A stretch of 64,000 nt of DNA from Abelmoschus esculentus (Eukaryota > Streptophyta > Magnoliopsida > Malvales > Malvaceae). A program made the translations under genes and the position numbers. The stretch's first letter is position 1; each line of letters opens with the position of its first letter. Where the stretch lies: assembly GCA_035048815.1 (NCBI GenBank), contig JAUCBN010000024.1, forward strand, positions 618,001 to 682,000, written 5' to 3'. The notes under the pieces were generated by a model, which searched no databases, was not told the origin of the DNA, and saw nothing but the letters and a program-made list of their open reading frames with translations. Below are positions 1 to 11,910 of this stretch, piece after piece.

Positions 1-60
1 AATAAATTCTCCATCATTTCAACTTTTTTTGGGTATGAAATATCATATAAACAAACGTAC

Positions 61-692
61 GTGATAGTGATAGTCCCATTATCAGGATCAGTTTTGATTC
101 GAATCTCGAGTTCCCCGGCATCACCAAGCAAAGAAGGTTCAGTCACACTTAGGAATCTAAGCTTATCTAAAGCATCACTCGCATTACTAGAGCACACAAA
201 AACATAAATTCTTCATAAGTTTCAATTGAAAATAGGACTCTTTATTTAAAAGATATGAACTTTGGTTATGAAAGATAAAAAGTTCTCACCTTACAAGCTC
301 TCTCAAAAACACTTCTTTGTGGCTATATAGACTATGAACAATCAAATCCAACAAGCGACTAACCTGCAAAACATAAATAAACACTAACCATTAATCAACA
401 AAAAAGAGCATAAGAAGGAAGATCAAAGGAAACCCACCTCGGCTTGGTACTCAAATGTCTCGCCGGAGGTCACCTCAGGGTCTTTCTCGGCAACTGCTGG
501 CGACACACACTGAACCGTAATGCGGTTGTTTTTCTTCTCGAGTTTCCACCTTAAACCACAGGAAGAAAAGGCGTTGTTTTGTTGGGGTAGAAAAACGCTT
601 CTGGAAGTGAAGGCCTTGTTGGGGTTTGTTGTTGTTAAAGGGCTAGAAGCTAAAGGTTGGGTAACTAAAATTCTGGTTAGAGCTGAAGCCAT
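61..692 (-). CDS. HSP90.5: Plastid HSP90 (HSP90.5/CR88), N-terminal part; gene continues off the left edge
   Basis: Three exons are visible: 692-438, 363-290 and about 186-61. All have GT/AG borders and compatible phases. Exon 1 encodes a Ser/Thr/Ala-rich transit peptide and then the lead-in EKDPEVTSGETFEYQAE. Exon 2 gives VSRLLDLIVHSLYSHKEVFL and exon 3 NASDALDKLRFLSVTEPSLL, the first helices of the HSP90 ATP-binding domain, including the ATP-pocket Asn of the NASDA motif. I placed the start at 692 (MASALTRIL), which aligns with the Arabidopsis HSP90.5 start; an in-frame ATG lies 15 bases upstream. The family member is a stromal chaperone needed for chloroplast biogenesis and protein import. 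The remaining domains lie outside the window. The identification is from remembered family sequence and is strong. Confidence 0.93.
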
Positions 693-1069
693 TGAAACTA
701 AGCCCAAGAGAAGGGGAGAGAGAGCTGGGAAATGAATAACAAAGAAGATAAAGTTTGGATTTTTAAGGAGGAACAGTAAAACTAAAACCCTACTGAAAAG
801 GGTTTAACAGAATGGGTGGAAGGTTCTATAAATCGGGAAGTTAAACCCTTTATTAGTGCAATATCTAAACCCCACAACTAATTCATCGATTTCTAATTTG
901 AAAATAGATACACTTAAAAATCACCATGATTTCCGAAAGATGTACAATTTTTCGAAAGAAAAACTGTTTCTACGATTAAAAAAGAAATAAAACCAATTTC
1001 TACTCAACTAACCACCGTAGCTGAAAAGATATAATTTTCTAAGAATATTTACAGCAATTCCTCATAGAG
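693..1069. other. Upstream flank of HSP90.5, no gene seen
   Basis: This stretch should hold the HSP90.5 promoter and 5' UTR, read leftwards. It is AT-rich. I see no convincing coding exon and no clear heat-shock element array. Confidence 0.4.
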
Positions 1070-1218
1070 CTATGCCCCCGAACTACAACATTCCCAGGGG
1101 AAAACCCCGATGTACTGAATCTGTCCTAACAAATATTTCATCACAAAGTGCAAACAAATCCTAAAACTCCTTATTTCATCTCGAGTACCTGGTATTGATA
1201 TATGGATATCTCGATATA

Positions 1219-1515
1219 TCAAAACTGGCACGAAGTACCGAGCCTTTGTATCTGCTTCTGACCTAAAGTAATGGATTTTCGTTTCTCGAATACCGGATAG
1301 AGCAACTCTTGGAACTTCTCCAAGAAAAAGGTCCATTCCTCGTTCATGTCAGCTAGAGTCACAAAGCTCACACTTGCTGGAAGCTGCTCATTTGCACTCC
1401 TATGGCCAGACGAGTTATTGAGATGACCATTTTCTTGTTTTGTTCCACAGTTTCGAATTCTTCTGGCTTTTGTCTCCGGTTCCATAAAGTCGATATCAAA
1501 TTGGAATTCAGCATC
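1219..1515 (-). pseudogene. Orphan coding fragment of unknown family
   Basis: An open frame of about 98 codons on the minus strand follows a plausible splice acceptor (GTGCAG just before GATGCTGAA). It has non-random, hydrophilic composition, with a C-terminal half reading DMNEEWTFFLEKFQELLYPV and ending at a stop. I recognise no domain. No upstream exon with matching phase is evident before the AT-rich, element-bearing DNA at 1.6-2 kb. It could be the last exon of a gene cut off by insertions, a diverged pseudogene fragment, or a short unknown gene. An overlapping frame at 1070-1336 looks like a shadow. Confidence 0.3.
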
Positions 1516-1521
1516 CTGCAC

Positions 1522-3220
1522 GTCAGACTTGGGAGATGACAGTTGCTAACTAACCCTAGTTAGCAGTTTACTCTATCTACGTCTCTGTCCTTTTATCTTT
1601 AGTTAGCGTTTCTATAAATAGGGTAAACTATCTATTTGGTCACTCAATTATGATCGTATTTCTTTTTTCATCACTTATCTTTTTTTTTGTTAAATCGTTT
1701 TTTTTTTCTAATTTAATTTATATTTTTAATATTATCAAAATTTGAATTTGTTAGGATCCAACTCTCTCAAAATGGAGAAATTATATCATGGGTCAGTCCC
1801 ACCACGTCATCCATGAGATCGATCAATGATAAACATCCACCTTATTATTTTTTAATTTTTAAAGTGAAGATTCACCTAAAAAAAATATGACATGGAAAAG
1901 TTGATGAAGTGGGTAGTTATCATTGGTCGGTCCCATGGACACGTGGTGGGACTGACCCATGATATAATTTTTCCTCAAAATGGATGATTTTCCTATTTTC
2001 ATATTAAATAATTTTCTCATAGATATTAAATTATTTCCTCTTATGTCTATCCCAACACATTAAATGGTGTGATGCAATGTCATATAAAATTTGAACATTA
2101 AATCTTATAAATGTAATTAAATGACTCTTGGTGAAGAAATAATTAAAGTGGAGAATTGATAATATGCGATAGTTCCACAATCCTAATTTAAATATAAAAA
2201 ATGGTACAAAAATTTTCTGAATTTTTTATATTTTTTATGATCTAATATTAAATTTTAAGTTTTAAATTTCAAACTTTAAAAATATATTATATTATAATTT
2301 CATAAATCATGATTATAAACTTTAATTTTAAATTTTAATCATAAATTTTAAATTTATTTTTTAAAATAAAATCATAAAAAAAATATTGCAATCAAACTTA
2401 ATAAAGTGATTTAAAATGTGTATAAAGAGAAACAATCATATTAAAATTCTTTTCACCAAGCTTGGTCATCCGGATGTTACAATATTCAACGTGATGCTAG
2501 GGGTGTTCAAACGGTCGGTTAAATTAAATTAATTGATTAAACCAAATTAATTCGGTTAAATGGTTGGTCACCAGACTTTATTTGGTTGGTGAGTGGTTAA
2601 TTTTTTTTAAAGTTCGGTTAACGGTTAAATCGGTTCGAAATATGTTAATTAACCGAATTAACCAAAATATTATATTTTATATATTATGTATATTTATTTT
2701 TAGTCACTAAACTTTTAAAATTTATAAATTGGTCATTAAATTTTATCAAATTAATATAATATAATAATTAAATTTATTAAATTATTAAAAATATTTATTA
2801 ACATTTTTAATATTTATCAATAGTTTATAATATACAATAATTAAATGATCAATTTATAATAATTAAATAAATTTAATGATTGTTTTATAATTTTTAAAAA
2901 TTTAATTAATAAAAAGGTTATTTTAACATTATTTTATAATTATTCACTTTGATTATTCAAAACTCGTTTTCATGGCTTCACTCAAGTCATGAGAATCAAA
3001 TTTATCACTTGGCTCGGATGCTTCTAATAAAAGTATATTGAGTTTAGGGTAAAAAATTATAATTAAAAAAAAAACAATATCATTTAAGTTATAATTTTTT
3101 TTTTTGATTTTACTTCCAACATCATTTTTCTATAAAATTAAAAATAATTTTATTTGGGCTTTCATAAAATTTCACGGCCATTAACTTATTGATACATTAA
3201 AGGTGTGTCGCTTAATAATA
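1522..3220. other. AT-rich intergenic DNA with transposon remnants
   Basis: No coding region is supported. It contains the inverted-repeat element at 1774-1974 (listed separately). About 2493-2670 holds a stretch full of CGGTTA/TTAACCG motifs, beginning with a GGGGTGTTCAAACGG-like end reminiscent of non-autonomous hAT elements. The rest is A/T runs. Confidence 0.5.
1774..1974. mobile_element. Inverted-repeat MITE, family A copy 1
   Basis: The left end starts GGAGAAATTATATCATGGGT and the right end, reverse-complemented, starts GGAAAAATTATATCATGGGT. The terminal inverted repeats match for about 40 bp, through the conserved GTCAGTCCCACCACGT block. The element is about 201 bp and cannot encode a transposase. 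TCAAAAT lies immediately on both sides, consistent with a 7-bp target-site duplication. Related copies are at 17712-17935 and 32448-32650. The superfamily is not settled by sequence alone. Confidence 0.85.
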
Positions 3221-3730
3221 TTAAAGATCATGTTTTGTTTTTACATTACCACTCTTTCCTTCATTTGTTCCATCATCTTGAAAGATTATACTGAGTTGTG
3301 AATCCAACTTGGCTTGCAAAGCTATACCCGGCCCGGCAAGAAGAGTTTTCTCCATAAAACCACGGTCTATTAACCCCTTGCTTCCCCATTTTTCAAGAAG
3401 ATATGCAAGAGATGAGTAGAAAATAGTTTTCTCATCGTCGAGGAAAAGTTGGGTATCCGTTGTCGTCGAGCCTCTATCCTTAGCTGTAGCAACTTGATGG
3501 GTTGTTTCTTTTTTAGCGACTTCATAGGCTTCATCGAAATCTTTTTCTTGAACATTACTCTTTAACGCATTGGAATCTAATACACCTTGCTTGGTCAGAT
3601 CTTCAACGGTGATTTTAAGTGTTTTAATGTACCAATCTTTTTCTCTTATAGGGGATGCATCTTGACCTTCCATAAATTGAATTAGAAGGATCAGAACCAA
3701 TAAGAATACAACCGAAATAATCTTCATCAT
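3221..3730 (-). CDS. Small secreted protein, unknown family
   Basis: A single-exon frame of 169 aa. The first 23 residues form a clear signal peptide: MMK, then a hydrophobic stretch (VVFLLVLILLI), then a polar end at EGQDA. The mature part is hydrophilic and Lys/Glu/Asp/Thr-rich, predicted largely helical, with no cysteine pairs and no motif I recognise. A second in-frame ATG directly follows the first, so the start is ambiguous by one codon. The frame sits alone between AT-rich stretches, with the GT106 gene downstream at 4.2 kb. A secreted or apoplastic protein is inferred from the signal peptide only; function is unknown. It could be a lineage-restricted gene. Confidence 0.55.
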   Translation of the reverse strand: MMKIISVVFLLVLILLIQFMEGQDASPIREKDWYIKTLKITVEDLTKQGVLDSNALKSNVQEKDFDEAYEVAKKETTHQVATAKDRGSTTTDTQLFLDDEKTIFYSSLAYLLEKWGSKGLIDRGFMEKTLLAGPGIALQAKLDSQLSIIFQDDGTNEGKSGNVKTKHDL

Positions 3731-4227
3731 CTTATTTTAAAGGATAAACTAAAAGTAATGAAAAGGTTTCAATTCGTGATATCTACGAATGTAAATAAAA
3801 TTTAAATAGTTTATGATGAGATATTTTCGGCAAATTCATTGGGACGTCAAATATTGACTATTTTAACGCCTTAAAGTCATATACGTGTAAAAAAAAATTT
3901 AACATTACAATTTTTAAGTAACTGAATGTTTTTTTTACATTTATTTATTTATATTATTTAAGCTAATAAATTTATTTTTAATATAAATATATGTAAATAA
4001 AAGCTAAAAAAATTATCTACGTGGGGTAAGAGTCCCTTCCAATTTTTATTAATAAAAAAAAACTGCTTAATATCAAAAAATAGAATCACTACAAAAGTAT
4101 ACGATGGCACCTTGCATGCTTAAACCGCTTAATATCAGAATCATTACAAAGTTGTCCGAAAAAATGTGCCTAACTCTACGTGACAAATCAAATAAATATG
4201 TAGTATGATCTTAGGGTTTATGGAGTA
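3731..4227. other. AT-rich intergenic DNA
   Basis: No gene is seen. It probably contains the promoter of the secreted-protein gene and the 3' end of the neighbouring GT106 gene. Confidence 0.4.
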
Positions 4228-6296
4228 CTAGTTGACAGTTGAAGTAAATGGTGGTAAACATTCATAAGGATTGGAATAGAAACTATCTTCTTGTCTGGGA
4301 AAATCAGGGTTCTCCGTTCTCCTTGCCGGTTTCCCTTGTCGATTTTCATGGATTTTCTTCACTAACAAAGAAAACTCATCCCACGACAATGTCCCATTCT
4401 GGTACTGATCAATTAGACCAAACACAAGTTTTCTGTCTAGTGTGATTGTTGTCTTAAACCCCATGTATCTGCAAAAGAATGAACAAAGTAAAAAGAAAGC
4501 ACTTGGAATTGGAAACCAGACATGTTTTAGTCTCAATAAGTGAATACCGGCGATGGCCTTCGATGGCTTTGTCCATGTTTCCGGTGAAAGTGGGAATGAA
4601 AACATCGCTTTCGATCGCAACGATATAGTCCAACGCAGCCAACTGATCTGCATGTTCCATGAAAGGTTCAAGCTCCTCTGGTTTTAATATGGCCTGTCTG
4701 CTAACCAGATTCGGATAGGCTGCTGTTAGATTAGCCAGTCTCCTTTCTTTATTGTATATTTCTCCTGATGCAATGTAAATTGTGGTGGTCTTATCAATGC
4801 CTAATGCCTGCAACACTAGAGCTGTATCCTCTGGAGTTAAAGGGCATGATCCGCGCTCTTCTTTCTTCTTCCAATCGATCGGTTTATGCTTCCATCCGTC
4901 GTGAGAATATCTGAATTCTAACATTGTTAGATCGAAATATCACAGTTACGAACATAAAGAACATGATCTTAATCAAATACGACGAATGTTACTCACCTCA
5001 TTTGTTGCAAATCTGCAGCCTCTTCTTTTGTTAAGCCTTTTCTGCAACCGGTGAAGGCCAATATATCCTTCTCATACCTTAGATGAAGAGCCAGGAAAGG
5101 ACCCTTTTCTCTCAAAACTTCAACGATCTTCCTACCGGTTTCCTCGATCGGTCGAGTAAATCCCAATGACTCGTAGTTCACTCGACACCGCAACCTCTGC
5201 AGCTCTGCAGGCAACCCATTGTTGGCAAGCCTAGCATCAGTTTGAGCAAACAGCAACATCCCACGGTTTTGTATGCGAGGAAGAACCTGTAAGAAAAACA
5301 GTTTTGTATCAAATACAGACACAGTTGTATCAAAAACAAGAAATGTTCAGAAACTGGAACATACCCTTTGTTGATAATATTCTAAACTAGCAAAACTCGT
5401 AGGAAACATGTAATAAAGTGGTTCTGATTCCAATTTTCTCTTCTGTTCTGGAGGCAACTCTTTCAGTATCTTAACCTCGTCTCTCAAAGATGTAATGAAA
5501 TGGTTGACATCAAAAACATCTGCAAATTCGCTGCCATTATACAATTGGTCACAAGTTTAGGCCATGAGAAAGGATGTAGAAGGAGAGCTTGTTACTGTCT
5601 GAAAATTTTCTTCCTTTTACCTGGTATCATTCCAGTATGTTCCACGAGCAAATTTAGGGACAATAAGTGTGACATTCAAATATCTTGCAACAGCAACCAT
5701 ATCAGAAATCTGTTGGAAGAAAGAGCAAGTTAAAAGAGAAGATAAATTATACACTATTGGTCAAATTATATGGTTTGGTCCCTATATTATTCTCAAATTT
5801 GGGATTTAGATCCTGTACTTCAGTTTAGCATAATTTGACCTCTACTTTTATGTACATGAACAATGTTGGATTTCTCACCCCAAGTCGCTTCTGATTCAAT
5901 CCTCCATTAGTTGAAAGAATTAGATATCCATTGCTTTTATAAACCCCTAAAACAAATCATCATAGTGCACAATCAAATCGATAATGAGAAATATATTTAA
6001 ACTTAAACCAGAATAAATCTACGTAAAGACGGATTTGAACCCAGATACGAAATGAACAAGAGGAGCTAGAATTACTCACTCTGAGGAGGGAAAGAATATG
6101 GGAAAAAGAATGCAGATTTTGGCACCATGGTTTCACCCTCAAGAGTTGCCAACTGCATAGCACAGACCCAAAGAATGAGTAGCATGATTGAGATCACAAC
6201 TACCCAGAACTTGATACAAGCCATTGAAGAAGGTTGCTTTGCTGCTGCAGTCTTTATCTTCTCAGCTTTAGTCCCTCCTCCCATGTCGATCTCCAT
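4228..6296 (-). CDS. GT106 O-fucosyltransferase-like protein, copy A
   Basis: Seven exons (6296-6080, 5946-5879, 5709-5621, 5530-5365, 5286-4997, 4910-4548, 4468-4228) join in frame to about 477 aa. The N-terminus is cytosolic and Lys/Ala-rich, followed by one membrane anchor (residues about 27-47, FWVVVISIMLLILWVCAMQL): a type II Golgi-membrane layout. Family blocks in order are SNGYLILSTNGGLNQKR, ISDMVAVARYLNVTLIVPKF, the GPFLALHLRYEKDILAFTGC block with the HLRYE motif, YIASGEIYNKERRL, and DYIVAIESDVFIPTFTGNMD with EGHRR. These define the plant O-fucosyltransferase family (PF10250), which includes rhamnogalacturonan-I rhamnosyltransferases. The exact donor and acceptor cannot be read from sequence. 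It lies just downstream of a paralogue in the same direction. Confidence 0.93.
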
Positions 6297-7533
6297 TTTT
6301 ACAAAAAAAGAACAGCTCTTGTAACATAATAATGACTAATGAAGCTGTATATATGTTATTGGGATGCATGAAAGAACTGATGTGGCACATGTTGTGTAAG
6401 AGACTTAAATTTCAATTCTTTGTCGCTTTGGGATGTGATGTTGATAAGTTTGTGGATGAAATTTTATTAAATTTTATCATTTTCAGCTCTGAACATGTGC
6501 GGATGTTTTGAGGTAATAGATAATAACATAACGCAATTCTTTGTCATGAATATTATTGAAAATCATAGTATTCATATTTGAAGTTATCAAATTTAATGCC
6601 TGAGTTCTTAGTTTATAGGGGCATTTATAATTCTCTACTTTTCTCTTTCTATGGGTTCAAAAGAAAATACAATATAACAAAATGACATGACATATATGTT
6701 TTAGAAATTAGGTCGGGAAAATTATTTTTTTAAAATCAATGATATTGATTTATTTTAATTAATTAAATTAAATCGAATTTATAAATGCTAAGATGGAAGA
6801 GAGCACTCCCATCCAACCTGAGAAAGATAATTTTGGTATACAAATTTGGAGCTTATCATTATATTTATCGAAAAAAATTAAAAATTAAGAAAATAACATT
6901 TTTTAATTAAAATTATTAGTTGATATAATATCAGAAAAATATAATTTCACAAACAACTTTAAAGTAATGATAGACTAATTTAAATTAGAGTTTATAGAGG
7001 TCTAATATGAAAAGACCCTATCAAAGTATCAATTAATTAATTTTTTTTATTTACAATATCAAAATTTTGTCTATCTTTATGATAATTTAACATTCATGTA
7101 ACGATTATTATGATGCATCCTCTGATAAGAAAGATTAATGGTCTATTTTGGTTAGATCACTTTTTGCAATAGTTTATCAATGCAATCAAAATCGTTAATA
7201 GAATAATCTATAAGATTGATCTTTTCGATCTCCACTTATATATTTATATATATTATCTTATTCGAATGACGTATTTAAGTGAATATTTACTCTTTTTTTT
7301 TACTTCAAGCCTTTTGAAACAAGTACGTTGTATTTTTTGTAAATATAATTTGATTATATGGAATCAAAATTAATATACATGTAACAAATGTTGATTAAGG
7401 GATGTATATGTATATGAATTCCTCAAAATGCTTGTGTCAAGTTCCATTTTTTAACCCATGCAATACATAGGAACCTGCAAATCATTTCCCTGCTGCTAGT
7501 AACCTTTAAGGTTTAGGGTTTAGGGATATATAT
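6297..7533. other. Intergenic DNA between the two GT106 genes
   Basis: It is AT-rich. I see no supported gene, only the presumed promoter of copy A at the left and the 3' flank of copy B at the right. Confidence 0.4.
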
Positions 7534-10128
7534 TCATGGTTCAGGTTCAGCATCGTTTTCTTGTTGCTGATCATCAGAAACTTGTGGTTCATCATCAATT
7601 CTTGCCAAACACTCTTCTGGGTTTGTATAAAAATAATCTTCTTCCTTGGGCTTACCAGGAATCACCAATCTTTTTGCAGGGTTCCCCATACGATCTGCAT
7701 GAGCTTCTTTCATTTCAGATGAAAATTCATCCCAGCTTATTGCTCCTGCTCGGAACAGATCCACTAAATCGACAATCGCCTTTCGGTCCAACAGAATCGT
7801 TTTCTTGAAACTCAAGTAACTGAAAAACACCATTAATCTTGTATTAAAGTAATGACATTGAATGAAATGAAGATTGACATATATGTGTGTGTATGTACCG
7901 TCTATGGCCTTCGACCACTTTGGCCATGTTGCCGCCATTCGTCGGAACGAAAATATCGCTTTCGACTGCCACATAGTAATCCAATGCAGCCATCTGGTTT
8001 GAATGGTTCCTGAATGGATCAAGCTCTGAAGGTGGCAGTAATGTTTCCTTCTTCACCTGTATTACAAAACATTCATCATAGTTTTCAAACATACAATTTT
8101 CGCAACCCGAACTTTTTCGACATCGATGTCGAACTAGTCGTAAAAGTGATTGCATGAACTAACCAAATTGGGATAAGCTGCTCTAAGAGTTGCCAGTCTT
8201 CTTTCTCCCCCATATATATCTCCAGCAGCTATATAAACTTGGATATTGCGGTCGATACCCAATGCCTGTAAAGTCAGTGTTGTTTCTTCAGGAGTCAAAG
8301 GGCATAAACCCGCAAGTCTTTTCTTCTCCGAATCGATCACCTTTTCTTTCCACCATGGATATGCATACCTGATATTCACATCACACTATGATCAATGATT
8401 GAATTTATCAGAATCCCGTTAAAGTCACGTGCTAATAACGCGAAGGTATTATACTTCGCGTTATTACACAATACTCTAACGGGAGCTGAACCGATACATA
8501 GATGTTTTACTTACCTCATTTTCGTTAATTCGTCGATCTCTTGTTCATTACAGCCCTCGTTACAACCGGAGAAAGCTATCATATCCATTTCGTATCGGAG
8601 ATGAAGGACTAAGAAAGGACCCTTTTCTCTTAGGATCCGAACAACCTTCTCGGCCAAGGCTTGTATGGGAGGTGCAAACCTTAGTGCCTCATAGTTTACT
8701 CGGCAACGCAACTTCTGGACGTCATCCGGGAGTCCATTGTTGGCAAGCCTTGCATCAGTCTTCTGGAAATGCACCACTTCGTGCGTTTGAATTCGGGGAA
8801 GAATCTGCGCATAAATTTATACATTTTTAACAGTCATATCAATAAATAACGTTAAGTTCCGTCACTGTATAGAAACCTACAACGTTATAGTAATATGTCA
8901 TGTTAGACCAACTGATTGGTGGCATCGAGAAGACTGATTCAACAACTTTCTGCTTCTGCGCTGGAGGCAACTCTTTCAATATCCGAACTTCATCTCTCAA
9001 TGATGCAATGAAATATTCCACATCAAATATATCTGCAAACTGACTGCAATTTCAAAGAGAGAAAAACATTTGGAATTTCTTCATATCCATTCAAAAACAC
9101 CAGATCTTCATGGTTTACATCAATGGAAAAAGTACATGAATTTACCTGTAATCATTCCAGAACGATGTATTATCTAATTCAGGCACTATGAGTGTGACAT
9201 TTAAGAATCTGGCAACTGTAACCATATCACAGATCTGCATATATGTATACAGGAGTGAAACAAGTTAATTGGTATGAAATTGAAATAGCAAATAGGATGG
9301 TAAGCAGATTAATTGCTTACACCAGAGCGCATCTGATTCAATCCTCCATTTGAAGATACCATCAGGTAGCCATTGTTCTCATAGACCCCTGAAAATTTTT
9401 AGTACAAGTTTCAGGGTTAACTGCCCTAGATGTCCCAAGACTATGGCACCTCTAAAAAATACTCACCTCTAATTCTATCCTTCATTTCCACTAAAGGGTG
9501 TTTTGAAATATAAAACAGCATAGCTAATTGGCACCTACTCTTTTTCTCGATTAGCTATAAGTAATCAATAGAAATGACAAAATTCAATACATACATGCAT
9601 GCATACAAAATTCACTACATGCATGCATGCATGCACATACATACAAGTAAGGAGGCATACGTACTTTCAGGTGGCAGAGGAAAAGAGAATGTAGGTTTAG
9701 TATTCTTCGATAAAGAAACCACTTCTCCAAGTGATCTCAGCTGCATGGCGATGGCCCAAAGCAGCAGAATGCTCATAGCTCGAGTGACCCACAGCTTGAT
9801 CCGAGCCACCCGAATCCTGGCAAGAACTAAGCTCTTGAGCTTCTCAGCTTGCACCATGCTCAAATACTTGAGCCTCATCTTGTTGCTGTAGGGTTTCTCC
9901 TTCATCTCTCCACACTCAGACTCCTCAAAACTCCCCTCGCAGTAACCCATATTCCTCAGCCGTTTCAATTCTCTGAAACAACAAGCAAAACACAATCCAG
10001 TCAAGATTCAAATAGCGGTCCGTTATCGTAATAACAATAACAATTATCAATATAAAAAAGTAGTTGTAACTCGTAACTGTAATTTAAATCCCGAAATTAT
10101 AGAAAATTCACCTCATAAAAGTAAACAT
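7534..10128 (-). CDS. GT106 O-fucosyltransferase-like protein, copy B
   Basis: Nine exons (10128-10112, 9972-9665, 9388-9321, 9234-9146, 9043-8881, 8804-8515, 8368-8164, 8056-7899, 7819-7534) join in frame to about 527 aa. A 17-base first exon encodes MFTFM and most of an Arg, and splices to ELKRLRNMGYCEGSFEES; the upstream ATG at 10004 lies in the intron. One membrane anchor (LWVTRAMSILLLWAIAMQL) predicts a type II Golgi protein. Conserved blocks match copy A: ENNGYLMVSSNGGLNQMR, GPFLVLHLRYEMDMIAFSGC, YIAAGDIYGGERRL and YYVAVESDIFVPTNGGNM. The acidic C-terminus ends EPEP. Copy B has one intron (8163-8057) that copy A lacks at the YPNL-V position. Its catalytic specificity is unknown. Confidence 0.92.
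8415..8483. repeat. Compact hairpin-forming insertion in a GT106 intron
   Basis: A perfect 13-base inverted repeat, TAATAACGCGAAG (8433-8445) and CTTCGCGTTATTA (8454-8466), has an 8-base loop. It is nested inside outer ends CCCGTTA (8415-8421) and TAACGGG (8477-8483). The whole unit is 69 bp and lies in intron 6 of copy B. The structure suggests a miniature foldback element; no target duplication is obvious. Confidence 0.6.
9585..9636. repeat. CATG/CATA microsatellite
   Basis: ACATGCATGCATGCATGC and related ACATACAT units are tandemly arranged in intron 2 of GT106 copy B. This is a simple-sequence repeat likely to vary in length. Confidence 0.8.
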
Positions 10129-11910
10129 GAAGCAAGTTTGAATGCAGGGAATCTGGGTTTTCTTCTTTCTTTTTGTTGTAGCAGAAAGCTGGTTTATATG
10201 CACAGAATTATGGTGAGGGAAAATTTCATGAGTCGTACATCAACCAGTCATTAACTTGTTGATTATACAAAGCACGAGGATTTTTTTTCTTCCTTTCCTG
10301 ATTTCGTTTAAATTTGTCTATTAACATAATAAATTGAATTTAAATGCAATAAATAAAAATATTACTCTTGACATTTGCTGGTAATGTGTTTAGCAATATT
10401 TCTTTATAACAATTTATTATGCATATATATGTTTCATTTTCTAAATTTACCAGCATTAATTTTATAATTAAGTTTTGTTTTTTGTTTCTTTTAAGGAACA
10501 AGTTGAGCGAATAATCTTTCGTGTTTTATTGGTTCATGTAAGAATAAATGTTAACGAGTTTTAAAATTATTTCATATTTAAAATGAGGCTTATGATTATT
10601 AATTTGACAGGGATAAATTATATAAGTTAATTTCTCCATAAATGTCCACTAGCTACTCCATAATCTTGGAGTTAATCTATGATTATTAATTTGACAGGGA
10701 AAAATTTTATTGCTTTAGGGTGTGTAACAATCGGAAATAAATACCTGACAATCATAGAAATAATTGTCTTTTCGTCATTTTTAATAAGTTTTATTCACAG
10801 AACAGTATTTGTAATAATAACAATTTGGTGGTATTTAATGGTAATAATATATGACAAATTTAAAAAATATTTGTTTAAGGGTTTTGATGTGCTTGTTTAA
10901 AAAAATAAATAAATTTTATTTTCTGGAAATAACTTTTAGTTGAGCAGATAGGAACAAAATTATATAGAAGTGAAGATGAGCAATGATCTCTTATTTTGAA
11001 GATTTTTTTTAATTTTTTATTTAATTTTTAATATAATTTATGTATAAATTTAATTCTTTATTTTTAAATATTTATGGTAGATTTCATTTAAATTTTTTAT
11101 TTAATTTTTAATATAATTTATGTATAAATTTAATTCTTTATTTTTAAATATTTATGGTAGATTTCATTTAAAGTTGAGCTTTACGAATTTCAAATTAATT
11201 TTGAAAAGTTTTAAATTAATATAGTAGTTGAAGACGATGAGAAGAGTTAATCAATACTTTGAATGATTGAAAATTGGTGATTTTAACCTGACATAATACG
11301 TGAATGAAACTATAAAACTTGTCGGTATACGAATGATCAAAATAAGAACAAATTAAAATTTTAATGAATAGTTAAAAAATTAACTTTAATGACCTAAACA
11401 TGAATGAAGTCAAAGGTAAGTTATGAAATTCATAATTTACCCCAAAATTATTTTAAAGGACTTAAATTAAATAATTAACTTTTTGGAGAGGCCAAAAGTA
11501 TAGTTTTCCACTTAACTAAAAGATTAAAAGGCTTAAATTAAATGTTCAATTCTAGGGAGGGATTAAAAATGTAAATAATCCATTAACCAAGTGGGTCCTA
11601 TCCCCTTTGGGATGGTAATTTCCACACACATATATACATATACAAGACCATTTTGATTAATAGAATAAGAATTTCTTTACACAAAGGCAGCTTTTGTAAT
11701 TTGTATATAATGGCTAAACATATTTACAAACAGTAAATCATATTCATATATCTTGTATAAAGTAAACATATACCATAGTTACTGAACTCAGAACCACCGG
11801 ATCGTACTCTGAAAACCAGCAACTACTTGCTATCACCGCGGCGGCCGGTCTTCTCAACGTGGCGGCGAAGTTTTCCCATTTATTCCAATATGTTTCCTCT
11901 GACCATAACT
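10129..11910. other. AT-rich intergenic DNA
   Basis: No gene is supported; the open frame at 10679-10900 has low-complexity composition. Present are an 80-bp tandem duplication (11011-11172) and a shorter direct repeat (TATGATTATTAATTTGACAG) at about 10591 and 10678. Confidence 0.5.
11011..11172. repeat. 80-bp tandem duplication
   Basis: The block beginning AATTTTTTATTTAATTTTTA at 11011 recurs at 11091, and the two copies run side by side essentially without change, through the TATTTATGGTAGATTTCATT segment. This suggests a recent local duplication. Confidence 0.85.

Noticed and set aside
520..735. Plus-strand open frame opposite HSP90.5 exon 1
   Set aside because: It is the antisense shadow of a clear transit-peptide exon and has no features of its own.
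10679..10900. Plus-strand 73-codon frame rich in Ile/Phe
   Set aside because: Low-complexity AT-rich DNA with a chance hydrophobic translation; no splice or homology support.
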